Counted from the stretch's first letter, positions 16,474 through 23,151 are shown. The stretch is 41,753 nt of DNA from Clostridiales bacterium (GCA_017649745.1 JAGCGE010000059.1:1-41753), one strand, 5' to 3'. A program made the numbers and translations. Notes: generated by a model from the letters alone, not told the origin.

Positions 16474-17478
16474 ATGCCTGAAATCAGTAAAATTACATTG
16501 CCGTCTGGCACCACCTATGACATAAAAGACGCTACAGCTCGTGCGTCGATCGGCGGGACGATTAAGATCAAGGGCACGACAACCACTGCGCTTACAGACG
16601 AGGCAACCACAAACCCGATTACCATCGACGGTAACAGCTATACGGCCGTCGCCAATGACGCAGTGTTCTATCAGAAGAAGGAATTCGTGTTTGATGGAAC
16701 GAAGTGGCATGAGTTCGGCGACATGACCGGTCTTGGAGCACTTGCGTATAAGAATAGTGCAACGGGGTCGTATACGCCTGCCGGCACTGTATCTAAACCG
16801 ACGTTCACCGGCTCGTCTAGCACATTCACTGGCACTCACAAGCCGACCGGTAGTGTGTCTGTATCCACTGCAACCAACTCTACAGTAAATCCGACTGTGG
16901 CGCCGGCGGAGTCCGGAGAGGCGACGTATACTCCTGCCGGAAGTGTAACGGTAACCACTAAGAGTACGTCGAACAAGACCGCTACGGTTTCTAAAGCATC
17001 AAGCGGCACCGCCACCTATACTCCGGAAGGGTCTGTTGCCGCGCCTACGATCAGCGTTGACACCGCCGGTTCGACAGCGTCAATCTATTCCATAACGAAT
17101 GTTGGTTCCCTGCCGTCTCTGTCCATGACCGTTGCTTCTGGGTCTGAAACGCTTGTCGTAAGCTGGGACGCCGGTTCAGTCCCGTCTAGAGAGTCAAAGA
17201 CCGTTAAGACCGGCGATGCATCGTACACGGCATCCGCTCCGGCATTCACAGGCACTGGCGCACGGCTTGTAACTGGTAATATTGCTGTTCCGAGCGCATA
17301 TGAGGCGTCATTCTCCGGCGAAGGCGTTCGTCTTACAACCGATGACATTGCGATTCCGGCAACGTATAGCGCTACATTTACAGGAAACAATGACTCTGTC
17401 TCTGTCAGCGGTACACCGAACGGTAGTGTCTCTCAGCCTACATTCACAGGTACGGCAGCCGATATCGAGGTGTCGTAA
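16474..17478 (+). CDS. Repeat-containing tail fibre protein
   Basis: The ATG at 16474 follows AAGGAGGAAATC (16459-16470) and gives 334 aa. The N-terminus carries a short attachment motif (ISKITLPSGTTYDIKDA) that recurs in diverged form in the next gene. After ALAYKNSATG the protein is built of low-complexity beta repeats: YTPAG(T/S)V followed by T/P-rich strands (several copies, residues ~100-200), and a later pair of repeats ending IAVPSAYEASF and IAIPATYSATF. It is rich in Ser/Thr/Ala and lacks Cys. This is the composition of phage fibre shafts, so it is probably a trimeric fibre at the tail tip. Confidence 0.75.
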   Translation: MPEISKITLPSGTTYDIKDATARASIGGTIKIKGTTTTALTDEATTNPITIDGNSYTAVANDAVFYQKKEFVFDGTKWHEFGDMTGLGALAYKNSATGSYTPAGTVSKPTFTGSSSTFTGTHKPTGSVSVSTATNSTVNPTVAPAESGEATYTPAGSVTVTTKSTSNKTATVSKASSGTATYTPEGSVAAPTISVDTAGSTASIYSITNVGSLPSLSMTVASGSETLVVSWDAGSVPSRESKTVKTGDASYTASAPAFTGTGARLVTGNIAVPSAYEASFSGEGVRLTTDDIAIPATYSATFTGNNDSVSVSGTPNGSVSQPTFTGTAADIEVS

Positions 17479-17479
17479 T

Positions 17480-17935
17480 ATGTCTACGTATGATATTTCG
17501 TCAATTAGCTTCGGAAGTAATACGTTTAATATAAAAGATTCCTCCGTTGAAAGCCGGATTTATGGGCTGGCGAGCACAAGCCTAGAACCAGCAACAAGTG
17601 GCGTAGAAGACCTTAATGATTACCGAACTCCGGGGATCATCCGCGCAATGAGCTCAACATATGCTGCAAGGATTGCCAATGCTCCAATAACGGATGCCGG
17701 TTTTGTGATCGTCATACGGTACCTGCAAAGATTCGAGGCGGCTGCGAATAACCAATACGTTCGTCAAGAGGCGTATAGTTCGAAATACCCTGAGAAGTTC
17801 TGGGTTAGACACTACAGAGGACAGGCGACTGGATGGTCTTCGTGGTATGTGTTTACTGGTGTCGCACAGAGCACAGGAACCCAGTCAATTCAGCAACCGG
17901 GGTCTTTGCTCTCTGTAGGGAATAGTGATGAATGA
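17480..17935 (+). CDS. Tail fibre with pyocin-knob-like domain
   Basis: The ATG at 17480 is 1 nt after the previous stop and gives 151 aa. The N-terminus (YDISSISFGSNTFNIKDSSVESRI) parallels the start of the upstream fibre, suggesting a shared anchoring module. Residues ~45-125 show the knob pattern: YRTPGIIRAMSS, GFVIVIRYLQRF, QYVRQEAYSSKYPEKFWVR and GWSSWYVF. Pyocin-knob domains occur in receptor-binding fibres. It is probably the distal receptor-binding component. It precedes the lysis cassette. Confidence 0.75.
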   Translation: MSTYDISSISFGSNTFNIKDSSVESRIYGLASTSLEPATSGVEDLNDYRTPGIIRAMSSTYAARIANAPITDAGFVIVIRYLQRFEAAANNQYVRQEAYSSKYPEKFWVRHYRGQATGWSSWYVFTGVAQSTGTQSIQQPGSLLSVGNSDE

Positions 17936-17962
17936 ACGGTATAACAGAACGGAGGTGTAACC

Positions 17963-18181
17963 ATGGACTGGACTGAAATCGTTGTGGCTATCGTAGCCGC
18001 AGCCGGTGGATGCTTGGGCGCCATCGTATCGAACAACAGGCATTTGGCGGTTCTGGAGACGAAACTCGACGCTCTCAAAGAGGAGCTTGTCAAGCAGGGA
18101 AACAGAATCGACCAACACAACCACCTCAACGAGCGGATAACGAAGCTCGAAGTCATGATGGAAGAGAGGAAATCACCATGA
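17963..18181 (+). CDS. XhlA-like small membrane/coiled-coil lysis protein
   Basis: This 72-aa protein follows GGAGGTGTAACC at 17951-17962. Residues 4-22 form one membrane helix (EIVVAIVAAAGGCLGAIV). Residues ~28-70 form a charged coiled coil (LETKLDALKEELVKQGNRID). This is the layout of hemolysin XhlA-type or holin-associated proteins placed before holins in Bacillota phages. The stop overlaps the following start (ATGA). The assignment is from topology and context. Confidence 0.65.
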   Translation: MDWTEIVVAIVAAAGGCLGAIVSNNRHLAVLETKLDALKEELVKQGNRIDQHNHLNERITKLEVMMEERKSP

Positions 18182-18387
18182 AGAAGGAGAAAGCTAGAGA
18201 TATCGCCATCAGAGCAGCGAAGACGTTTCTTCAGGCATTCCTCGGCAGTATCTCCGTTGAGACTGTTCTCGCTACAACCGATCGCAGCATCTGGAGAAGC
18301 GTTCTGATTTCCGGTGTTGCGGCGGGCATCAGTGCTGTGATGAACCTCATTATAGCGTCTCTCGATAACGATACCATGGAGGTGTGA
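18178..18387 (+). CDS. Putative holin
   Basis: The ATG at 18178 overlaps the previous stop, with GAGAGGAAATCACC upstream. The 69-aa product has a basic N-terminus (MKKEKARDIAIRAAK) and two likely membrane segments (about residues 14-30 and 40-60), with a charged turn (TTDRSIWRS). This matches r1t-type phage holins that form the lysis pore. It sits immediately before the endolysin gene, only 1 nt apart. Either this protein or its neighbour could be the pore former, with the other a regulator. Confidence 0.7.
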   Translation: MKKEKARDIAIRAAKTFLQAFLGSISVETVLATTDRSIWRSVLISGVAAGISAVMNLIIASLDNDTMEV

Positions 18388-18388
18388 T

Positions 18389-19102
18389 ATGTTCGTCCCC
18401 AGACTTACTCGACCCGAAGCCGGAAACAAATTCTACATCAGAAAGGTATCTGGCGGATACAGCAACGCCATTCAGGGCAAACCAACAGACCCGCTGTGCG
18501 ACGTGCTTAGCAACTGTGTGGGGTATGCTTACGGCAGATTCCACGAAATCGCTAACTGCACCGCCATGGATATGTTCGACCCTGTAAACGCCGAGAACAT
18601 CTTCGCAAATGCACAGCAGCATGGTCTCAAGACTGGTAGCGAACCGAGGCTCGGAGCGCTTATCGTGTGGCAGAAAGGTGCCACACTCAAACCGGATGAT
18701 GGTGCGGGTCACGTGGCTGTCGTTGAGCGAATCGACTCCGACGGCTCCATCCTCACCTCAGAGTCTGGCTATGGTGCCGGAACCGCTTTCTGGACGACTC
18801 TCCGCAAGCCTCCGTTCGCATACCGCAGCGAGTACAAGCTTCTCGGATTCGTGTACCAGCCTGAAGGACCTGTAAACCCGTTCCCGGAGCCTACCAGAGT
18901 CCTGAAGCGAGGCTGTGATGGTGATGACGTCAAGTGGCTCCAGTATGAGCTGCATGAGTCCGGATACCTGAGAGAATCCGAGATCGATGGTGATTTCGGT
19001 AATATCACGTTTGGTGGTCTGCTTGCATTCCAGTTCGACTGTAGTATCGCTGTCGATGGTGTCTGTGGTCCGCAAACTCGTGAGATGTTGAAACAGAGGT
19101 GA
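18389..19102 (+). CDS. Endolysin: CHAP domain plus peptidoglycan-binding domain
   Basis: This 237-aa protein has no signal peptide, as expected for holin-dependent export. Residues ~20-155 form a CHAP-type amidase/endopeptidase: Cys43 in SNCVGYAYGR, His108 in GAGHVAVVERI and Glu125 in LTSESGYG are the likely catalytic triad. Residues ~170-237 form a PG_binding_1 domain (LKRGCDGDDVKWLQYEL, IDGDFGNITFGGLLAFQ, VDGVCGPQT). It cleaves host peptidoglycan at the end of infection. GGAGGTGTGAT precedes its ATG. Confidence 0.92.
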   Translation: MFVPRLTRPEAGNKFYIRKVSGGYSNAIQGKPTDPLCDVLSNCVGYAYGRFHEIANCTAMDMFDPVNAENIFANAQQHGLKTGSEPRLGALIVWQKGATLKPDDGAGHVAVVERIDSDGSILTSESGYGAGTAFWTTLRKPPFAYRSEYKLLGFVYQPEGPVNPFPEPTRVLKRGCDGDDVKWLQYELHESGYLRESEIDGDFGNITFGGLLAFQFDCSIAVDGVCGPQTREMLKQR

Positions 19103-19108
19103 TCGACT

Positions 19109-19420
19109 ATGAAAATAATCAAGTGTCTTGTCATGATGATCGATGACGAACTCGAAGGCGCTGAGAACTATGTCAATGCTGCCAACGAGTACCGCATGGA
19201 GCACAAACGCACCGCAGACGAGTTCATCAAGCTCGCTGAGGTCGAGATGACACACGTCAAGGCTCTCCATGGTGAAGTGACTCGTCTTATCGAGGAAGTC
19301 AGGGCTCAGAAAGGCGAGCCTCCGAAAGAGATGATGGCTATCTACGAGTTCGAGCACTCCAAAGCCATCCGCAGAGCAGCCCATATCAAGGTGCTTATCG
19401 ACGAGTATAAGCAGGGATAA
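19109..19420 (+). CDS. Small ferritin-like helical protein next to lysis genes
   Basis: This 103-aa all-helical acidic protein follows GAGGTGATC at 19097-19105. It contains DELEGAENYVNAANEY, the ExxH-type motif VEMTHVKALH and a second YEFEHSKA, spaced like metal ligands in ferritin/rubrerythrin-like proteins. From memory, similar proteins occur in Clostridia phages near lysis or tail genes. A metal-binding role is inferred and a structural four-helix role is equally possible. It is the last rightward gene before the attP-like region, and its stop lies in a repeated sequence. Confidence 0.65.
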   Translation: MKIIKCLVMMIDDELEGAENYVNAANEYRMEHKRTADEFIKLAEVEMTHVKALHGEVTRLIEEVRAQKGEPPKEMMAIYEFEHSKAIRRAAHIKVLIDEYKQG

Positions 19421-19613
19421 GAAGCCGTTTACTCATAGCATACTCCTACATCCTTGCGCCAAAATGACGTAGATACGTGCGTATTTCTTTTAGTATGAGA
19501 AACATCACCATGGCTCTCATGCAGCTGAAACCGCGTATCTGCGTCATTGAAGGCGCTATAAGACCCGCTAAGAAGCCGTTATAAGCCGTACATTCCTACA
19601 CTACTCCTACACC
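19421..19613. other. attP-like intergenic region between lysis and int genes
   Basis: This 193-nt gene-free stretch lies at the 3' end of int, where phage attachment sites usually occur. TAAGAAGCCGTT occurs at 19418-19429 and again at 19569-19580. ACTCCTACA occurs at 19442-19450 and 19603-19611, with CATTCCTACA at 19591-19600. The same two words recur across the int promoter (TGTAGGAATG at 20828-20837, ACTCCTACACC at 20843-20853). They look like arm-type integrase binding sites. The core crossover site cannot be identified without an integrated copy. Confidence 0.55.
19456..19556. repeat. Imperfect inverted repeat in the attP-like region
   Basis: The left arm 19456-19477 and right arm 19534-19556 are inverted copies: GCGCC, a 3-4 nt variable spacer, then AATGACG(T/C)AGATACG. 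They are separated by 56 nt. The loop is too long for an ordinary terminator, so the arms are more likely protein-binding sites. They could also help terminate the convergent lysis and int transcripts. Confidence 0.6.
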
Positions 19614-20789
19614 TCATTTTAATTTTTCTATCTCTGTAGCTAACCATGAATCAGGTCGTTTCGTGTAGACCTCCTCTGTCAGATCGTTTATCTTATGCCC
19701 AATTATCATCTTAATTGCGTATTCGTCCATGCCGCACGCCTTAGCTTCTGTCACGAAGAACACTCGACAGTCATGAGGCTTGTGTTTCGGATTCAGACCC
19801 AGCTCTTTCACCATGGTTTGGAAGAACTTGCGGTATCTAGGATATGAGTAATCGCCGAGTAGATATTCGCCATCAGCTTGCTCCAGTCGCTTCACTATTA
19901 GGTTACGTATCCGGCTATGGATGGGCACGAGTCGGTCTTTTCCAGCATCTGTCTTAGAGCCTCCTCGCATAGCCCAGTTAGCAATGTCTATCTGGTCTAC
20001 TCGTAGCTTACAGACCTCGTTAGGACGCCATCCGGAGTAGCATTGGATTATTGCAGCATCGATAAACGGATAATCTGGATTATCGAGATTAGCCCACAGC
20101 ACGTCAACCTCGTCTCGAGTGAAGGTGATATGCGGAGATGCAACCGTCGTAGAGCCTATAGCGACGTCTTTCGGGATGGAGAACTCCCTTGCGTAGTTGC
20201 GGTCGGTTATCTCGTACTCGAGAGCGTAGTCGAACATCTCATTGAATACCGTCTTCATGGATACTCTGATGTGTGCGGACGCTGTGCTGGCTTCGATACA
20301 GCCCTTGAGATGCCTGATTCGTACATCTCTCATCCGCATACCATGGATAGACATACATTCTTTCCACGCCGACAGTATCTTATACCGGCTACTTCGACCC
20401 TCATATTGTGCGAACTTCTCCTTAGACCACCGCTCGAAGACTTCCGCCATGGTGATATCGGCATCTACGTCGTATGGGTTTCTGTGATATTCTACTAAAG
20501 CCGCGTACGCATCGTTATAGGTCTCGAAATATGATTCGGGCTTGAGTAATTTACATATCGGTCTTCCTGTTTCCGTCTTACCGACAGTCACTATAGCTCT
20601 AAACGGTTTCCGCAGTCCCCTTCCCTTTATCTCGGATATCTGACCGAATCCGTTTGGTAGGCGCTTCTTCTTGCTTTGCCGATGGTATCTGCGTTTGACT
20701 TGCTCTGGCATCAACGGATATCCGCAATGAGGACACACCATGGCTTTATCGCTGACTTGTAGCATGCATTCTGGACATTGAGTAAGCAT
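19614..20789 (-). CDS. int: Tyrosine recombinase integrase with N-terminal zinc ribbon
   Basis: This 391-aa protein is the only leftward gene. The ATG at 20789 follows AAAGGAGG. Residues 5-22 form a zinc ribbon (CPEC...CPHC), followed by a basic stretch and an arm-binding beta domain (RLPNGFGQISEIKGRG). A SAM-like core-binding domain spans ~110-205. The catalytic domain has R255 (SGWRPNEVCKLR), K279, H339 and R342 (PHDCR), H365 (IIGHK) and nucleophile Y375. It would integrate the phage by site-specific recombination. Its promoter overlaps putative Int sites, suggesting autoregulation. Confidence 0.93.
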   Translation of the reverse strand: MLTQCPECMLQVSDKAMVCPHCGYPLMPEQVKRRYHRQSKKKRLPNGFGQISEIKGRGLRKPFRAIVTVGKTETGRPICKLLKPESYFETYNDAYAALVEYHRNPYDVDADITMAEVFERWSKEKFAQYEGRSSRYKILSAWKECMSIHGMRMRDVRIRHLKGCIEASTASAHIRVSMKTVFNEMFDYALEYEITDRNYAREFSIPKDVAIGSTTVASPHITFTRDEVDVLWANLDNPDYPFIDAAIIQCYSGWRPNEVCKLRVDQIDIANWAMRGGSKTDAGKDRLVPIHSRIRNLIVKRLEQADGEYLLGDYSYPRYRKFFQTMVKELGLNPKHKPHDCRVFFVTEAKACGMDEYAIKMIIGHKINDLTEEVYTKRPDSWLATEIEKLK

Positions 20790-20812
20790 GTCATCGACCT
20801 CCTTTGTCGTCC

Positions 20813-20841
20813 ATTATACCATCAAGTTGTAGGAATGTCAA
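20813..20841 (-). promoter_or_regulatory. int promoter embedded in an inverted repeat
   Basis: On the minus strand a perfect TTGACA (20836-20841) and TATAAT (20813-20818) are separated by exactly 17 nt, upstream of the int ribosome-binding site. The -35 box lies between inverted GTAGGA (20829-20834) and TCCTAC (20845-20850) half-sites, which match the putative arm sites beyond the 3' end of int. Confidence 0.8.
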
Positions 20842-20902
20842 GACTCCTACACCGAATTTTGCATCCGACGACCAAATCCGGCACGAAACAACCCGCTCTG
20901 TA

Positions 20903-20911
20903 TGCTATAAT
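20903..20911 (+). promoter_or_regulatory. Extended -10 promoter for the excisionase-like gene
   Basis: TGCTATAAT (20903-20911) is an extended -10 element that ends ~25 nt before the start codon. No good -35 hexamer is present, which is common for extended -10 promoters. It is divergent from the int promoter. Confidence 0.55.
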
Positions 20912-20936
20912 GCCTCTCGAAAGGAGGTGTTTCACC

Positions 20937-21182
20937 ATGAGCGAGTTTGCATTAGGATGCGTACCAGTCGCTATTGTGGCAAGAGTGTATGGTAAGGATG
21001 CGTCATGGGTTCGTGCTGGTATCATATCGGGATGGCTTCCGATCGGGTACGCTACGAGAGGAGGAAAGAGGGTCACTGACGTATCCGAGATGGACTCTAA
21101 GCTAGGTCGGATAAGCTATTACGTATCCCCGAAGCTATTGTATGAGCAGACCGGATACATGTGGGATGGTACGCGAGAATGA
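20937..21182 (+). CDS. Putative excisionase (Xis)
   Basis: The ATG at 20937 follows GAAAGGAGGTG at 20920-20929 and gives 81 aa. The layout is a small helix-turn-helix protein: ALGCVPVAIVARVYGKDASW (helix 1-turn), VRAGIISGWLPIGYATR (recognition helix and wing), then a C-terminal ISYYVSPKLLYEQTG strand and helix. This matches the excisionase-like proteins in gut Firmicutes prophages, where VRxGLxxGxLPxG is typical. It is transcribed divergently from int, as for a directionality factor. A repressor role is possible but less likely. Confidence 0.65.
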   Translation: MSEFALGCVPVAIVARVYGKDASWVRAGIISGWLPIGYATRGGKRVTDVSEMDSKLGRISYYVSPKLLYEQTGYMWDGTRE

Positions 21183-21197
21183 CAAAGTATATAATGG
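21172..21197 (+). promoter_or_regulatory. Recurrent CGCG-RCA-TATAAT element, copy a
   Basis: CGCG at 21172 is followed 18 nt later by TATAAT (21190-21195) and GG, with ACA at offset 10. It overlaps the end of the xis-like gene and lies directly upstream of a tRNA-like RNA that begins 2 nt after the -10 box. Confidence 0.7.
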
Positions 21198-21273
21198 AAA
21201 GTATATTTCATACCGCGAACGATGTAGGCTAATACGTTAGACCGATGCAGGTTGGAGTCCTGCATATACTTTC
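21197..21273 (+). ncRNA. tRNA-like structured small RNA
   Basis: A perfect 10-bp closing stem (21197-21206 with 21264-21273) encloses three arms. The last is a T-arm lookalike: GCAGG, loop TTGGAGT, CCTGC (21247-21263), joined to the 3' acceptor strand without a gap exactly as in tRNA. The other two are a short D-like hairpin (CAT...ATG, 21209-21224) and an anticodon-like hairpin CTAA-TACG-TTAG. There is no canonical D-loop GG and no usual 7-nt anticodon loop. T6 follows the stem, so the same structure could terminate transcription. No CCA is encoded. The call is structural and the function is unknown. Confidence 0.6.
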
Positions 21274-21300
21274 TTTTTTCTTCATTCGAAAGGAGTAGTC

Positions 21301-21687
21301 ATGGGCAAAGTGACACAAACTGAGTTGTCTAAGAGGAGTAGATTCTGGATACCGAAGAACCGTTATTACGAGCTCAAGTATTTCTGTCTGCAATACTGGG
21401 ATTGGCAGCGTAGACGAGCAGAATTGGACGGTATCGCGACAAGAGAACGCCGTGAACCAACCGAGTCCGAAGCTATTGAGAAAGCGGAACTCGATGCTAA
21501 GATTCGTGATGTCCTTACCACATGCGAGACTGCCGGAGGATTTGTCTCTCTTGAGCTGTTGACCGGTGTTACAAAGGGTCTTAGCTATGATGTGATGAAC
21601 ACGAGACATCTGGTTCCGGTCGGAAGAGAGGCGTATTACGTCATTTACCGTAAATTTTTCTGGATGCTTGACCATGCGCGAAAATAA
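21301..21687 (+). CDS. Conserved phage protein, possible ArpU-like regulator
   Basis: This 128-aa basic helical protein follows GAAAGGAG at 21288-21295. The motif RSRFWIPKNRYYELKYFCLQY near the N-terminus (split as RSRFWIPKNRYY and ELKYFCLQYWDW) and the C-terminal YDVMNTRHLVPVGREAYYV segment with RKFFWMLDHARK match a widespread Firmicutes phage protein. The C-terminal part resembles the region-4-like end of ArpU/RinA-type late regulators. A transcriptional role is therefore plausible but unproven. It lies between the tRNA-like RNA and the first micro-ORF cassette. Confidence 0.6.
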   Translation: MGKVTQTELSKRSRFWIPKNRYYELKYFCLQYWDWQRRRAELDGIATRERREPTESEAIEKAELDAKIRDVLTTCETAGGFVSLELLTGVTKGLSYDVMNTRHLVPVGREAYYVIYRKFFWMLDHARK

Positions 21688-21702
21688 CAACCTCCTTAGT
21701 GG
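21677..21702 (+). promoter_or_regulatory. Recurrent CGCG-RCA element, copy b
   Basis: CGCG at 21677, ACA at offset 10 and a degenerate CTTAGT at offset 18 followed by GG. CCTCCTT (21691-21697) can pair with AAGGAGG (21704-21710) of the ribosome-binding site just downstream. Confidence 0.6.
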
Positions 21703-21717
21703 AAAGGAGGCCAGAAT

Positions 21718-21786
21718 ATGTGGCACAAGGCAATTCTGTGCATGGCTTTAATAATCTTTTTAGCCATGTGCAGGGGAGACCAGTAA
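21718..21786 (+). CDS. 22-aa hydrophobic microprotein
   Basis: An ATG at 21718 follows GAAAGGAGG (21702-21710) with good spacing. The 22-residue product is one hydrophobic segment (ILCMALIIFLAMC) flanked by MWHK and RGDQ, so it would insert in the membrane. The AMC near the end of the hydrophobic stretch is weakly lipobox-like. Its TAA stop is inside the stem of a strong terminator. The complete promoter-like element, ribosome-binding site, ORF and terminator make it a likely real gene despite its size. Function unknown. Confidence 0.55.
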   Translation: MWHKAILCMALIIFLAMCRGDQ

Positions 21787-21810
21787 TCATTACTGGTCTT
21801 CTTTTTTTTC
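21776..21810 (+). terminator. Intrinsic terminator overlapping a stop codon
   Basis: GACCAGTAA (21778-21786) pairs perfectly with TTACTGGTC (21790-21798) around a TCA loop, followed by a T-rich tract. The stem contains the stop codon of the 22-aa ORF. Confidence 0.85.
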
Positions 21811-21870
21811 TGCCAAGTCGTCACGATGTTACTCGAAATCCATGGTATATTGATAAGGAGGTGAACAGAC

Positions 21871-22095
21871 ATGAGTTACGTTCTCATTTTCTTTTTTGGT
21901 ATGGCTGTTGGCATCGTAGCACACGCGTTGGCTAGCGACAAGAAGCCGTCGGGGATTCTTAAGATGGATCATTCCACCGGAGACCCTTATCTTTTTCTCG
22001 AGTTGCACGACCCGATTGATACAGTTCTGAGCATGGATGATGTTGTGTTCAAGGTCGACCATTCACGCGACATTAACAACGGCTCTAATGGGTAA
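21871..22095 (+). CDS. Small membrane-anchored phage protein
   Basis: This 74-aa protein follows AAGGAGGTGAACAG at 21855-21868. Residues 3-21 form one membrane helix (YVLIFFFGMAVGIVAHAL). The soluble part contains GILKMDHSTGDPYLFLELHD and a VVFKVDHS strand, matching a widespread family of short membrane-tethered proteins in Firmicutes phages that I know only as uncharacterised. A degenerate promoter-like TATATT lies at 21846-21851. It begins the run of small membrane proteins. Confidence 0.65.
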   Translation: MSYVLIFFFGMAVGIVAHALASDKKPSGILKMDHSTGDPYLFLELHDPIDTVLSMDDVVFKVDHSRDINNGSNG

Positions 22096-22130
22096 TACAC
22101 CCAGAATATTTTTTGAAAGGAGTTTTTAGC

Positions 22131-22808
22131 ATGGGAATGTATGAAAACGGAAACGGAATCGATGAGGAGATCTTGCGTTTGCAAGAGACACTCGAGAATC
22201 TTGATCCAACAGAAGACGATTATGAAAAAGTTATCGAGTCGCTTCAGAAGCTGTATAAGCTTCGTAATGACCAGTTCAAAACAGAACTGGATAACGATGC
22301 AAGAGCGAATGATCGGGAAAGTGTGGACGAACGCCATGAAAAAGATCTTGCTATGAAACAACAGGAGGTCGATTTGGATGAGCGTCAGAGGGTCGATGCA
22401 GCGGAACGCGTTAGACTCGAATCTGAACAGAAAGCGGCAGAGCTTGAGGTAAAGCGCCTCGAACTTGAGCTTGAGGAACGGAAGCGAGTGGACGCGGCAG
22501 CTGCTAGAGCCGAAGAAGCTTTGCAGAAGACGGCAGAACTTGAAGTGAAGAAGCAAGAACTGGCACTGGCGGAAAAAACGCATGAAGATCAGATGGCTTC
22601 ATGCAAGAAAGACCGGGTACAGAACGGGGTCATTACGGCAGTGAATATGGTAACAGGAATTCTGAAGCTTGGCGCGGCGATCGCATTTGGAATCGTCATG
22701 ACGGATCAGGGATACAAATTCGAGAAGGACGGATGTCCTACATCGGTTACTTTCCGCGAAGGTCGAAAGACATTCACAGACCTTGTTAAGGAGACATTCA
22801 AGAAATGA
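22131..22808 (+). CDS. Coiled-coil membrane protein
   Basis: The ATG at 22131 follows GAAAGGAG at 22115-22122 and gives 225 aa. Residues ~8-160 are a long charged coiled coil (ETLENLDPTEDDYEKVIESL, then repeated ERQRVDAAERVRLE / ERKRVDAAAARAEE units, an internal duplication of ~35 residues). Residues ~170-190 are hydrophobic (VITAVNMVTGILKLGAAIAF). A short C-terminal tail follows (REGRKTFTDLVKETFKK). The domain layout suggests a membrane-anchored filament or scaffold; from memory, similar proteins occur in other Clostridia phages. No function is known. Confidence 0.65.
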   Translation: MGMYENGNGIDEEILRLQETLENLDPTEDDYEKVIESLQKLYKLRNDQFKTELDNDARANDRESVDERHEKDLAMKQQEVDLDERQRVDAAERVRLESEQKAAELEVKRLELELEERKRVDAAAARAEEALQKTAELEVKKQELALAEKTHEDQMASCKKDRVQNGVITAVNMVTGILKLGAAIAFGIVMTDQGYKFEKDGCPTSVTFREGRKTFTDLVKETFKK

Positions 22809-22831
22809 TTTGACTGTATTTATCAGTCGAA

Positions 22832-22870
22832 GGGCTCATGCACGAATTGTGCATGGGCTCTTTTTATTTT
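22832..22870 (+). terminator. Intrinsic terminator
   Basis: A 12-bp stem with two G-T wobbles (22832-22843 with 22849-22860), loop GAATT, then TTTTTATTTT. Its stem shares ATGCACGAA and TGGGCTCT with the terminator at 28056. Confidence 0.85.
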
Positions 22871-22878
22871 CCTTTTCA

Positions 22879-22904
22879 CGCGAAATATGCACCGTGTATA
22901 TTGA
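22879..22904 (+). promoter_or_regulatory. Recurrent CGCG-RCA-TATAAT element, copy c
   Basis: CGCG at 22879, GCA at offset 10, TATATT at offset 18. It lies between a terminator and the 66-aa ORF at 22951. Confidence 0.65.
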
Positions 22905-22950
22905 ACCGAATCACGGTTTGAATCTTTATATTTCGAAAGGAGTAATTATT

Positions 22951-23151
22951 ATGAGCAGAACGAAGAGAGTGGTTCTTGTTATCACGACTACTAAGTGGGG
23001 AACAACGCGTATCGAGGATTACACGTTTTTCCTCTCGGATGATCAGTGGAGCAACAGGAAGAATGACTGGAAACTGCGTGGATTAAGTTATCACTGGGTA
23101 AATGAGGACTTGATCGTGATTGAAAGAAAGGAGGGCGAGGGGTCCAAGTGA
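22951..23151 (+). CDS. Small phage protein, 66 aa
   Basis: The ATG at 22951 follows CGAAAGGAG at 22934-22942. The product is a compact mixed alpha/beta sequence without membrane segment: KRVVLVITTTKWG, YTFFLSDDQWSNRK, then WKLRGLSYHWV and a charged end. I do not recognise it. Its Trp-rich composition suggests a folded single domain. The TGA stop lies in the loop and stem of a terminator, so it is expressed as a one-gene unit. Confidence 0.6.
   Translation: MSRTKRVVLVITTTKWGTTRIEDYTFFLSDDQWSNRKNDWKLRGLSYHWVNEDLIVIERKEGEGSK

Noticed and set aside
20043..20498. A 151-aa + strand frame inside the integrase gene.
   Set aside because: It opposes a complete integrase with all catalytic residues, and has no start signal.
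21828..21851. TCGAAATCC...TATATT upstream of 21871 as a copy of the recurrent element.
   Set aside because: The CG word is at the wrong distance (about 14) and CGCG is absent; it may be an ordinary promoter or a decayed copy.
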